Source: Bugula neritina
Taxonomy: Eukaryota > Bryozoa > Gymnolaemata > Cheilostomatida > Bugulidae
Direction: 5' to 3'
Assembly (NCBI GenBank): GCA_964035545.1
Contig: OZ037767.1
Location: 30,866,128-30,930,127 of the forward strand
DNA: 64,000 nt
Within the stretch, counting starts at the first letter, position 1. Every line of letters starts with the position of its first letter. Both the position numbers and the translations under genes were made by a program. Of the stretch, positions 48,835 to 62,300 are shown piece after piece. The notes under the pieces are model-generated. The model saw nothing but the letters and a program-made list of their open reading frames with translations, was not told the DNA's origin and did not search any database.

Positions 48835-51800
48835 ATGACGAGAAGGCCTCGCTCGCGCTCCCTCACAACTATGCCTAATCTGAGAGAAATTGCTGTGGAC
48901 AGCAGCTTAGTCATGTTAGCTTTTCTCAACACAAATAATGCCCAGCACAATCGGTAAGTGAGTTACGGCAATTGTGTCTACTGCAGGTGTACTTACTCTA
49001 TGATGTACACACTGTATGATGCACACACTGTGTGATGTACTCACTGTACGATGTACACACTGTAAGACGTACACACTGTAAGACGTACACACTGTACGAT
49101 GCACACACTGTATGATGCACTCACTGCATGATGTACTCACTGTATGATGTACACACTGTATGATGTACTCACTGTATGATGTACACACTGTATGATGTAC
49201 TCACTGTGTGATGTACACACTGTATGACGTACACACTGTATGATGTACACACTGTATGATGTACTCACTGTATATGATGTACACACTGTATGATGTCCTC
49301 ACTGTATCTTTCACTACTTGACATGTACTTGCTGGACGTATGCCCATCGTAGATATTTTGATTTTCAAATAGTAAATAATTGAAAGCTAGCAGTTGGTTG
49401 CAAAAAGCTGTCCCATATCCTGCATTTAATCATTTCTTTAGGGAATAAAATGTTTTTGGGAAAACTCTTAATAGCCATCATATAAAAACACCTGATAGAT
49501 TATAGGTTACATTAAAGAAAGTACACATTTTAGTATTAAAGCTTTGAAACAAATATAATAAATAAACAGGCAAAAGAATGATTTGACTAAAACTTTTTTG
49601 CATGTACAAGCTACTTCAGAAAGCCGTGTTCTAAAAATTTTAAAGAATCCCAAATGTTTTAGCTGACTTTAAACTCTATTATGGAAAAACATCGCTTTAA
49701 CTTTCAAACAGGAAGAATTTCTAATTAAGCTCAAATTGCAAATTATATAATTCAAATAATTTGTTGCAAACGCGTTGTGTTACTTTCACTTACTAGCTAT
49801 TACATCATTAAATTGATGTTCAATAATTTCAAAAATGTTTCAAAGTTATCTCCACAAACAATACACTGCCAAACTTCTGCACAACGGCAGCACACAACAT
49901 TCTTATCTTGTAGGCAGCATTACAATAAAATACAGCTACTGCTAGATGCCTAGAGGCAGCATTCCTCAGCTGAATAATAGATACACATGTATAAAAATTA
50001 ATAGCTTGATACTTAGCTGGCAGCCATAAATCATTTATTGGAATTCCTTACTCCAACATATAATTAAGAACAAATAATTTGCATTTTCCAAACTACCATT
50101 ACTACTTCAACAATTAGCTACACATTGGCTTGTTCCCCCTTAGCAAGCTTATATAGGAAGTGCTTTAAGAACGAGTAATGCAAATAAGCCAAGAAGAAAG
50201 CATCTACACAAGTGAAAACAAATCTCCAGTAGCTGGAGGGAGTAATGACTCATACATAGTGTAGCTGTCTGGTAGATTTGTTATTAGCTACTTTGGTATT
50301 GGTGAAGCACTTATCTAGTACCATTATGTATGCCAGCTTGTCTATTTCAAATCTGCATACTATTAGTAGTTATGAGGACGCATATTTGATGGCAATAGTG
50401 ATGTAAGCAATAGTAACCATTATAGCAGTAGTAGCAGTGATAGTAATATTGATAGTGTTGGTGACAGTAATAGTGGAGGTAATGAAGTGGTGGAGAATGA
50501 ATGAGAAACTTAACATACAGCTTTGATGCCAACAGAAACTTAAGAGGTCAAGTAATAGACTGAGAGCACAGCAAAATATTCTAACATTGTGTTTCAGAGA
50601 TTCTAATAAAACTAAACAGCCCAGCTATATAAACTGGCGCATAATATAGTTGTGAGAATGCTGATTCCGGTAAGATAGTAGATACAATAACATTCCCTTG
50701 TCAGACACCCGCAGCTGTAGATTTTCATCCGAAACTCTGAAGTTATGCCAAGTAGAGATCCTAATATGAAGTATAAAGTTTTACCCTTTGAAACATACAT
50801 GTAAAATCATGCAAACAACTAGCCCTTATATTTCACACACCTTCATCTGAAGGAGCCTGTAATCATGTTGAAAGTTACTCAATGAAATAGTCATCACCAA
50901 TGTTTATATTATAGCTTAACAAGTTGGTTGCAATAGCATGTGCTAAGCATACATTCCACATTGTGGGCAAACATAATGTAAGGAAAATAAATGGTAGGCT
51001 ATAGTGAGTAGAGAAGTTAGGTCTTGTTATTATATTATACTATATAGTATACTGTTTATAATACTATTTCATAATATATAGTATATTATAGTATACTGAT
51101 TATAATATTATTGCATATAATATAATGGTTGTAATATATAGTAAACTGATTATAATATATAGTAAACTGGTTTGTGTTGTAGAATTCAGTTTGGAGAGCC
51201 ACTGAGCTCAACCTTTAAAGACGACAGAATTCCCCAGCCCCTGTTGGTATGTGATTCTAGGTGTATCATTTAGCTAGGTAATTACCTGCTAGTTATACAC
51301 ATTGATATCTCATCATTATCCACGTAAATACCCAGAATGATGAGAGATCAATGAGAAACAGCTCCACTGACGGCAGCCCAATGACGCACCATAATCAGCT
51401 ATAAACGTAAATAAGATTTCAATCAGAGTAACTGATCATTCAGAGTGATAGCTGGTTAGTCATGTGACCCACATCATGTGACCTCCTTCAAGTAATTCGT
51501 AAAGCACATGTCATGTCACATGGTCTGGTTCATTGTTCAGTGCTTATTTAACAAAGCATACTTTACAAAAATTTATTTATATTTTATTATCCTCTATTGA
51601 TGTATAGCATGCTATTAGTTTGGCAGCAAGAGTCCTGGGGGGGGGGGGGTGTACTCGATCACTCAAATGGCACATCAGGGCTCCAGACTGGAGAGCTGAA
51701 GGAATTTGCAGCTTGCACTCAGTCTGTAGAGCAATATTACTTCTAATTAATTTGATAAACAGCTGAATGATTAACACAGGCGTAGTCTTTGTAGTCCGTC

Positions 51801-54800
51801 CAGACAGCCTGTGGAATACAAACAGTGAACAACAGCATCAACTTAGCTAAAGTTCCTAAATGTCAAGCAGATATTTTGTTAGCATATCTCTAACAAAGCT
51901 TTGAACACCACCAGTTGGGCTAAGAAATTTGGGCTATCACTATAAATACCACTGACTGGACGTAAATGGTTTTAGCACTAAAGTATTTTGTGTTTTATAA
52001 TGCAGAGTGGGCTGAATATAGTATCGAAATAACACCCGCTGATATTTGGTGTGATGTTTTGTTTACAAAGATGTGGCAGGTTGAGTTGTGCAAGGATGCA
52101 CCTCTATCTCTTAATATAACACAATTGTTATGGATACATGTGTTGGTTTTCCATCACAGATTTTTGTTTTGCCTCAATTTTAGTTCTGAATAAACTGGAA
52201 TCTTTTTATAAACGCAGCATTCTAACTACAAGGTCATAGCTTAATGTAATTAATTTACCCACCAAACCAAGCAATGCTGCAAGCCAGCACTAAAAAGCAT
52301 TTGAAAAGAAGTACTTAAAAGGTTATACCAATTCACCACCCCAAGTAAATAAATTAGGTGCAAAGAGAAATTAATGTCAGCAGACTAGCTTTTTATTTTA
52401 TAAGAACTTTGGTTTGGGGGCGTGCATAAACCTTCCTAGAACATAACTGCTTTAGCTACATTTTTCATTTAAACCGCAGGCTTTTCCTATCTTCTCCATT
52501 GCTGCACTTGACTTAGAAATTTAATCGTTTTGTTATTTTGCAGTCAATAGATCAATAGATAATAATGACTAGCGCTTAACCTTATATAGGACACTTCAGC
52601 CTGTTTTCGAGTTGGTGCTTGTAACACCCAAAAGATTGCAGGAATGAGCCCCTACAGGCTAGCATCTTGCAGAAACTAGTGACCTACATGATAAGAAAAC
52701 AATATCTATACACTGTTATGCATGTACGCCATTCGTCAGATACTTAAGATATACAAATGTGTATTTGATGAGCCAATGCAGCATGCAATGTAGTGTAATA
52801 TATACAATAACATAGCATACATGCATACAAAGTACAAGAATGATGCATGCAATGCATGTAATATATATTAAAACTGCAACAAAAAACAAAAAAACAGCCA
52901 ATATTATGCGCATCACAAATCTACCATAACATGTACTTGATGCTAGAATAATGACTCAGCAGGCAAAATAGAAACTCAAACAAGGGAAAAGGGCATAAGT
53001 TTATTTTACCAGTTTTAATCTCTTAAATGAGCTGTAGCTATAATATGATATCAAAAACTTACTATTTAATAGAAATAGTGTTGCAGCGTCACAAGTGTAC
53101 ACTTTCAGAATCTGCTGTGCTACATGAACGAGGAAGGAGTAGACATCCCTGATGTTTTTCGACGGCCAGGTAACGCAGCCGAGCAGAAAAAACTGATAAA
53201 GAAGCTAACAGAAGGAAAGCCTGTGAAGTTTGAAGAATATAACTTCTACACTTTAGCCTCTGTTATTAAGGTTTGTAGGCTCTAAGATGTTGGAGTTATA
53301 CTAGAAGATTTTTTTTGAAATAGTTTAATCAGCTGTAGGCAGTTGGACTTTAATTTTTAAGATGAGCTCCAAAAACTACTTGCTGTGTATTATTAGCTTA
53401 AACTTCCAACTAAAATGTCTTTATGCTGCCTAAAAGTCACAATTATAAGAAGTAAGAGATGGTAAAGAAGTTACATAAATGTAAAAATAATTTACACCAA
53501 GTAAAAAGTTATATTTTGGCCTTGCATATAATATATTCTGCCACTTTGCAGCGATTTCTCTTATGCATTCCTGGGGGCATCCTTGGTCAGGAACTGGAAG
53601 CCCAAGCCTTGACGGTTCTCTACTTAGAAAATCTAACACAGCAGCTCAAAACATTAAATCAGTAAGTTTTTATATTATATACATTTACACAAAATATATT
53701 TCCAAAAGAATTATAATATGTTTGTGTCTTTACTTAAAGTCTGTAATTATTATAGACTGGGTTTTTAAGCTTCAACTGAAGCTCCCCTTTGTAAACAAAT
53801 TGTTACAGAAAATGGTGTTTCTTCACCTTACTCTGCTCCATTCTCACTTTATTATGCTCCTTATTGTGACCCCATTCACCACTGACACCCAATTTTACTG
53901 CAAGTGTATTCTTGTAAGAAATTAATGTTTTAGCTATAAATTTTGTTTCAGTCTCCAATAATGTAGATGAGAATATCTGAAAAACTGAAAAGTTTAGTTT
54001 TTGGAAATATGTTGCTTTCAACAGCTTTTTGCTGAGAAGTACTGCATACTGACAAAAATAGAGAGTAATTGCAGTAAAAGCCATGTTACTAGCAAAACTG
54101 TAGCACATAGCATACCTAATTATGTGCATTAGCAGAAAATATTTTATACAGAGGTAGTTTCTTTTTCATTTTCATTTGAGTTATATTTTTAATAAGAACA
54201 GAAATTGTTTTCTAATTTATGATATGAGAATGAAAACTTGAACAAAGTTTTAAATTGTTTGAATAAATTATCAGTTTTCAAAACCACTTCCTCTGTGTTT
54301 TAGTATTGTGACCCGCCTCTCGCAGTCTGTACAACATCTACTAGCTCTCCTATTTGGCTTGTGGTACAGAATAGCACAGAGAGAGCATATCCACCAGATG
54401 TCAGCAGAAGCCATGGCTAAGAGTGTCACCGGCAGCATATTTGTGTAAGTGTTTCTGGCAGCATCATACAGCACTACCTTACTTACTCTCACCTAAGTTA
54501 CTTACACTTAACGTACTTACAGTCAGTAACTCAAGGCCTAAACAATACGAACGTAAACAGGTTTAGCTGAAATACCAGCAAATTATGTAATTAAGATAGG
54601 GACTTTTCAAAGTTGGGAGTAAAAAGATTAGAAGACGTATTAATATTAGCATTTGATGCAATGCAGATGCTGCTTAGCAAAACTCAATTTTTTGTTTATA
54701 TTTTCTTTTAAAGGTGTAATAAATAGCAATTTTAAAGCTTAAGAGTTCATAGTTTACGTTTCAATTAGCATTAGGATATTAGCATTCAACCAGCGGCCCT

Positions 54801-57800
54801 ATATTAGCAGATTAGACATTTTCTTCATATGCCAATTATGTATCTATCATACCTTTTAAGTGAAGAGAAATGGGGGCAGTTCGTGGCTAATGAGCTCTAT
54901 TTCGGGCCTTCATTACCCAGTTTGAGTCATGCATAAGCATATTATATATGTATTCATTCTTCTAGCCACATCCTATGAATTCATTATACTCTCATAGAAT
55001 ATTATTCACTGTTTAATTAGCGGAGAAACTCATGAAAACATGTTTATATCTTCATTACTATCTGCCAAATAAAGATGACTACATAAGATATGAATCAGGG
55101 CCTATGACATGCATACATAAATTCCAATTATATAACAAAAGAAATCATTACCCTTCTGCAATAAAATACAGATAAATGAAATAAATACTGATATTTGAGG
55201 AAATAGAAGCCAGTCTAGTAACATTTACAAAACCATCTGATAGAACCTTTCAAATATTAACTGCAGATTTATGCAGTTACACTTTTATTGTAGTTAGATG
55301 GTGTATTTCATAATATATTATTTCTTAAACTAATACATTGCATTATCAAATATTTAATGTTTTCAAAAATGCAGAGTTTAGAAGGTTTCATTTATTAATT
55401 TATTTTACAATAATCTCCACTTCTCCTTTAAGCTGTATTGAAATTCATTATACATCAGTGATCAGGACCCAAATGCACATCGTTGTTGTTGTATATAACA
55501 CTATTACATGACATCACATCAGAATATGATGACCTCATCAGCTACTGTCTTGCTTTATACAGAAACACAACAAGTGACCCCAGGTTGGTGAAAAATGCCG
55601 CTAAAGTCATGGAGTTGATAATAGAAAACTTTACATCTCCCCTGCTCTTTGGGGAGGAAAACCTCCAATACTTCTGTAAGATAACTTCACTATCTGATCT
55701 CTATGATGATGTGTGCTATAGCAAAGCTAACGTCAATCACTCCTCTATCCAGGGTATGTTTATAACAAGTTTATTACACACGTGTGTATTTAGTGTCTAC
55801 TAAGTATATACACAGCGCAGCTTGGGTGTTAGTAATACATCATACAGTCAAATCTTATATATCTTAGACATCTTATGTATATTATATATATGTATGTTTT
55901 ATATGATATTTATATAATATATAATATATGTATTTGGTTCGTATAATCACTCAACCAGCAATATCAGCTAGTCATACCTGATAAAAGCAACAATTTAAAA
56001 ATTGTCTGCATAATGCAATTAGTTAAAATATGGTTGTTGCTGCAAGCAAATTAACTTATTCTTACAAAATGACATGTAATCTTATTGTTAGTTAAATTAA
56101 ATCCAGACTCTCAATATGGCAACTTTTTAATGACTCACATTTATTGGCTTTTGAGTTTGTTGGTTAGCCTCAGAATAAAATTTACGTATAGCCTGTGATT
56201 TTAAGATTTACTTCACACAATCTGTGATTTTAGGGTCAACATCTCTGCCTTCCTCAAACGCTATTAGTTTACAGAAATCTGCCGAAAGAATGATAAGTTT
56301 GGCTACTTTTGATGACATAAGAATGAGGCAGCTAGACAGGTTGAAGCAGGTGGGTGTTACATGGCATTGTAGTACGACCTTGACCTAAGGCCATGTGAGT
56401 TGAGTGTCGGATAAGCAGTTTAGCTTTAAACGTTGCAACAAGCTTATAGCAAAAAGCGTATAGCTTGCAACATTGTTTGCTTTTTAGGTTTTAGCAGTTT
56501 AAAATTTCTGTTTTATGACGTAAATTGAATTAAAATATTCAATGAATGTACTTTCAGTTTGAGGAAGTAATATTTTTATAATTAATTTGCATAAGAATTT
56601 TACTACAGTTTAACTTCACATTAGGCTATACGTGATCATACACAGTGATGATATATCTAAAGCAGTGCAACATAAGGTAGTGGTGGATCATTTTTCATGC
56701 TTTCCTACCAGAGGGTAAGGGGCGAGGAAGGAAAAGGGGTTTAGACGGATGTTTTTAATAAATATCCTGTTGCAATTAAGTTTGTTCTTGATAAACTTGA
56801 GTATAAGTAAACCACATTACACAGCCATACTAGAAAGATAATGTTGGTCACTAAAAATTCTGCTTTTAAAATTTTATTCTATTTATTATTTAGAGCCCAT
56901 ATAACAACTTTTGTTTAAATTTTTGTCTAGACATGCACCAATGATGCCGCTGCTGCTTCTGGTTTACACATAAAAAAAACAAATTTTGTGTCTGCTGGTA
57001 AAATTTCATCAAGCAACAGATAAATGTTGATTTTATGACTCATTATTGACTCTGGCTTTGTAGCCTGTGCACTTTACTGAAATAAGTTGTCTCTAATGTT
57101 CATCGCTACTACCAGGGCCTGGGTGTAAACAATGGCTGCACTTGTTTTCAACTTTTTATTATTTATGTATTTGTTTATTTATTTATTTATTACGTGTATG
57201 CCTAAATATATATAATTGTAGTTAGCAAGTTGGTAATATAGCATCTAGCTATGCGTTGAATACAAACTGGAAATACCATTCAAGATCTTATAAATGATAG
57301 CATAGCAACACATTTCCAGTTACCACAACTTGATATTAGGCCTTGATTATTTTTTCGGCTTGTTATTGAGAAGAAGCTTTGCCAGAGTTTTAGAGAGTCA
57401 AGGCTGAATAAAAGATAATAATATTTATGAGTCATCCAAGGCTATAAATAACTACCACATGCAGTATAAGGAACAGGTGAAAAAATCGTTGTATTATTGT
57501 AATTAGGCCTAGGAAAGTTTTATGTTGTAGTGCTGTTTAACTCTAACATTACTGATGGAAATGTTTGCATCTGAAACATTGCTGCGAGTAGCAAAAGGGT
57601 AATGCGACGGTTTCGCAACATCAATAAATAAATAGGCTGAGAGTGGAGTAATGAGGAGATAAATTTCCTGACTTTTAGAGTTGAAAGTGCTAGAACAATA
57701 AAACAACAATTACCATGATGTTAACACAATGACCAGCTGTAGAACTGTATTCTATGAGAAGCGTGTAATTAGAAGACTTGTGAAGCACATAGTTGAGGGG

Positions 57801-58323
57801 GAGGTGGTGCTTAGTAGTACATCATTAATATAGTAATTAATAACTAATGGGATAATTACAATGTAGCTATAGCTAGTTGCAGGTGATAAGGAGAATAAAT
57901 ATCTTAATCCTGATTGGTTGACGGAGCTTGCATATAATTATTTACCAATGATGTCTAGTAATTATAAAGTGAAAAAAAATTTGCTTGTAATAATGATTTT
58001 CAATTCGAATGTAAATGTAATGTGAATCTGATTTGTGAAAACCCAGACTGTACATTACACTGTACTTTACACTGTATGTTATACACTACACGTTATGCCG
58101 TACATAATGCTGATGTTTTATCTTTTAGAGGTCTGAATGGTTCCTCTCGAGTCACAGGTCTGCAGGCAGCTCTCCCAGAGGTGTCAAACATCGGAATCTG
58201 ACGAGAGGATATATTTCTAGGAAGACGATAGAGGTGATACCTTGTCACCAGTTGAGTAATGAAACCGACAGCAGTGAAACAAGTAGCAGCAGCAGCAGTG
58301 ATATAGGGGAAGACAACACTTGA
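48835..58323 (+). CDS. RhoGAP-domain protein
   Basis: Predicted GTPase-activating protein for Rho-family GTPases. Exons: 48835-48953, 51183-51246, 53109-53270, 53552-53661, 54304-54444, 55466-55753, 56234-56349, 58129-58323. Domain motifs: FGEPLSSTFKDDRIPQPLL, then DIPDVFRRPGNAAEQKKL with the expected arginine finger, TLASVIKRFLLCIPGGIL with the conserved Lys, and HIHQMSAEAMAKSVTGSIF for the late helix. The usual Asn of that helix (NLA in most RhoGAPs) is not seen. Downstream helices (DDLISYCLALYR, LVKNAAKVMELIIENF) complete the domain, and a Ser-rich tail ends SSSSSSDIGEDNT. The start ATG heads a basic segment (MTRRPRSRSLTTMPNLRE). Phases agree everywhere except between exons 5 (ends +2) and 6 (starts needing +1), so a small exon of 3n+2 bases or an error lies in 54445-55465. 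Roughly 400 aa. Confidence 0.86.
48998..49310. repeat. 16-bp minisatellite after RhoGAP exon 1
   Basis: About 19 imperfect copies of the 16-bp unit GATGTACACACTGTAT with TACTCACT variants, starting about 45 bases after the donor at 48954. The TACACACTGTAxGA phase varies little. Confidence 0.93.
49311..51182. other. remainder of RhoGAP intron 1
   Basis: AT-rich intronic DNA. A TATAGTATACTGATTATAAT-type repeat lies at about 51035-51175, directly upstream of the exon at 51183. No other element recognised. Confidence 0.5.
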
Positions 58324-59354
58324 AGTCATGTTACATATCACCATGACTTTGTAAAATACTAGTTTGCAAGTATAATAATGCAACTTGACAGTATTTCAGT
58401 TTTATTCATTGCAATGCACCTTGTGAATTATTACTCATTAATTAGTGTATTTATATTGGAATTCCAATCATTCATGCTGATTAATTCAGCCAGTAATCTT
58501 GCTGAACTATTAATAGAAATATCAACTATAGAATCATGAAATAATTATTTATATTATCAATAAGTGTGTGGCAGTACTCAAATTAGCACATATAAACACT
58601 TGAATAGTATAAATTTAGATGTTGTATATAATACAGTACTCACTATTTATTTTATATATAATTATATCAGTAATACCCTTGTTTAACACTCTACATTATT
58701 GACTGCATTATGTTATTATATTCATACTCTCGCTGTATTCTAAAGTTATCATGGTTTTAAAAGCATATTTTATTTATCACAGTGTGTATATGTATACTAT
58801 AATTATCTTTGAATAAACTTTATAAAATAAATAGGCTGGGTTTTGCTTGCATGGCTGAGCTGAAATGGTAAGTGATGCTATCGTGAGTGCAGGGTTACCT
58901 TGTTACCTCACAAGTCATTATAGTGATTTACGTGCCTAGGAACTAGTGTATCAGTATAGCACTATAACTGTTCGGGGTACCGTATGTATTACTAGTTACT
59001 AGGGACGCAATACATTGAAATTCAATGAAATTACTTCCAACAAAAGGATTGTACAAAATAAAATAAAAAAGGAGTCAATGGCTGAACACAAACTGAGGAA
59101 TAAGAAAGCACTTTACAAAATGTTTGAAAATCATGTTGAAATAAAATAAAAATATTATACATTTTTAACATGAGATTAATGCATTGCACATAAATTTCAT
59201 AACTTATGATTTGGTTAAAACAAATCATAAATATATTCATTTTCTTGTAGGCAGAACATTGAGCTAGTTTATTGATAAGGACTGTAAGAGATAAGAGTGC
59301 ACCATGCAGTAAGATTCTAGTGTAAAATCAAAGTGATAAAACCATAGCCTTAGG
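58324..59354. other. shared 3' flank of RhoGAP and MDC1-like genes
   Basis: The two genes converge here. AATAAA-type signals occur near 58810-58835. No other feature seen. Confidence 0.5.
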
Positions 59355-62300
59355 TTATAGAAGTTTGTACAAGTTGGGCTCTAGTTTCTGTCTTAAGATG
59401 CCAGTTAGTAAGAATTCTTTACTAACAACTTGGAACCCAGTCTTGACAAGTCTTTTGTAGACTTTAGTGTCTTCCTCACATGATATAATGTAGAGGTCAG
59501 ATGAAGAGCTCTTTGGTGCTGAAGCACAGAATCTCCCCCCAGCTGCAGTCACAATATCTACAAGATAAAAGAGATGTAGAGATCAAATGAAATGTAACAC
59601 ATTCCATTTGAGAAAAGTTTAGACAAGTTGGTAGGTAGTGCTCTAGTCAAGCATTTATCAGAGGCTTTAAACTTCCAATGAAAAGCTAAAACCAACCACT
59701 GAGAAGGAAGAAGTCACCAAACAGCTTCAATACCCAGAGGTCTTTGAGTCTTTGTAGTTTGGTTTGGGAATTTCTCCCACAGATACAAAACTCTAGCAGC
59801 CAGTAACACATGAGTACACAGCAAGGCAACGAGACGTACCTTTGATTTCAGACGGAGGAGGCTTTGTCTGTCTGGTGGCATGGATACGAAGTCCAGAAAA
59901 CAGTCCGCCATTTTCTTGAGCAGATTTTAAGGAATTCCTTAAATTATATTTGTATAATTTTTCCGATTTCTCATCACGCAGCAAAAACTGTTCTATATCT
60001 AAAAAAGATATATGGGCAACATGTCTTTAGGGCTAGAATAAATATGGGCAACATGTCTTTAGGGCTAGAATAAATATGGGCAACATGTCTACAGGGTTAG
60101 AATAAATATGGGCAACAGTCCATAGGGCCAGAATAAATGTGGGCAACATGTCCTTAGGGCCAGAATAAATATGGGCAAAATTAGCCGATAATGACCAATT
60201 AAGAAATGCACAATTGCAGTGAACTTGCGAACTTTTTCAATTAGGCAAAAAATCTTAATAAAGTACTTATTCTATAGAAACCACGTAGGCCAGCATTGAA
60301 AGGTGAAGCAACTCCCTAAAAGTTTAAATATTCAGAGTCAGAATTTTAAGGAGACGTTAGTATTAGCACCTTCAACCCTCGACAATAGATCTCAAAGTGA
60401 TAGAACAACTCCAAAATGTGCAGGTGGTGCATGACAAACTAATAAATCATAAATGTTGTATTATATTCCCAGTAGCTGTATCCATATGTTAGATGCGACA
60501 CTTCTGACACAAGAAGAAACATTCCGGAACCCACCGAGAGACTTGCCGGCTTTCTGAGACTGCAAGAGCCACCGGCTGGTGACTATGTGAACGCCCTTGC
60601 TGAGGGCACACAGGAACTTGATGGTGCGTTTAGCTTCGTCGGCGATCAGATGCGTGCACTTAGAGATGTCCTTGACATGACTGTAGCCCAAGTATTTCGC
60701 AGCCTGCAACACAGCAACACTTTACAGTGATAGTCACATGTATCTAGTCACATGTATATAGTTGCATATTTTACTGAACACATAAGTTCTACAATAAAAC
60801 AGTAGTTACATAAAACATGAACAAATTGTAAGCCTGAACTAAGAAATAAGGTTGAAACACATATCGGAATTATCTCCCCTTCTCTAGCTGGGCTACAAAC
60901 AAGCTCACCTTCTCCAACTGGGCCGTATCAGAGATTCCTGTGAACATAACCCTTATCAAGGTAGGTGCCTTCTGTGCAGATCTCAGTCTAAGTTGTGAGG
61001 TTACGCCTTCATTAACAGACGACTCTACAACCAGGCAAAGATTTCTATAGTTTACAGAAGGTGAGAGAGCACAACTACTAAAAGTAAAAGCTTCACTTTC
61101 ACATATACAGATAATGAGTAATAGGGGAGTAGTCTCCACTTGCTAGAAGATGTCTGACATAGCAGCAGAGAGCTTGAGATCTACTTTAGTCAGTACAACA
61201 TGATGTGTGTCAGTGTATACATTCCTAGATGCAGGAGAGGAAGAGTAAAATGATATTAAGAGGGTAAAGTTATGGACAATGCTTTGTCTTTATATTCTAA
61301 CAGAGTACAATACACTGTGCTGGTTAGAACACAATACACTGTGCTGGTTAGAACACAATACACTGTGCTGGTTAGAACACAATACACTGTGCTGGTTAGA
61401 ACACAATACACTGTGCTGGTTAGAACACATGTTTGGTGACCTCCAGACAATAGCAGACACAATGTGTATAAACACTACTCTGTTAGGAGACATAAATCAG
61501 ACTAAATAATCTCTACCTGTGGACTGGCGAAATGATTGAGAATTCTGGTTTTCTGATTGGCCGGTTCTAGCTGGGGTGCTGACGGCTGAACTCTCTGCAC
61601 TGGTGGAAGGAAGTGAGGCGTCGACAGCGTGATTTAATGCTGTTGACATATCAGTTTGCTTCTTTCTACGAGTTCTATTAGTTGAGCCGCTGCCAGTGGA
61701 CGGAGTTGTGGATCCACTGCTGATCTGCCTTGTCCCTGCTGCTGACTTTCCACGACCCTTCTTAGTGTGAGCAAGAAAAGGGCTGTTCCTGTCATCAGAA
61801 GTGTTAGAATTATCTGCTCCTGGCTCTTTGATTGCACCAGCAACTTGACCTCTACTCTCAGTCTGTTTAGAGCTGCTGGTCTTCTGTTTAATGTTGCTCT
61901 GATGTGATTTGACAGCATTACGGCCTTTTCTTGCAGACGTCGAGTTTGATTTCTGCTCAGGATCGGCAGGCGTCTGTTCTGCTGCCGATGCTGTTGCTGG
62001 ACTAGAGGTGCTGGATAGCAGCTGGTTTGTTGACCTTGTCCTTAAACTCCGCTCTTGGACTGCCATTACAGCCGAAGGAGCGGCAGCAGCAGCTTTGTTA
62101 TTCTGTCTCCGGGTTACCCGAGGATTCCCAGAAGGTGTCTCTGTAACAGCCCCAGAGTTGTCTGCCCCACAGGACCTGTCAGCGGAAGTCTTATCTGCAG
62201 AGGATGTGGAAGTTGTATGACTCTGTGAGACAGACTCCTGTAAGCACCCGGATGTGACAGTTTCACCATTTGTTTCCTGCTGGGAGTTGCCAACAGGCAC

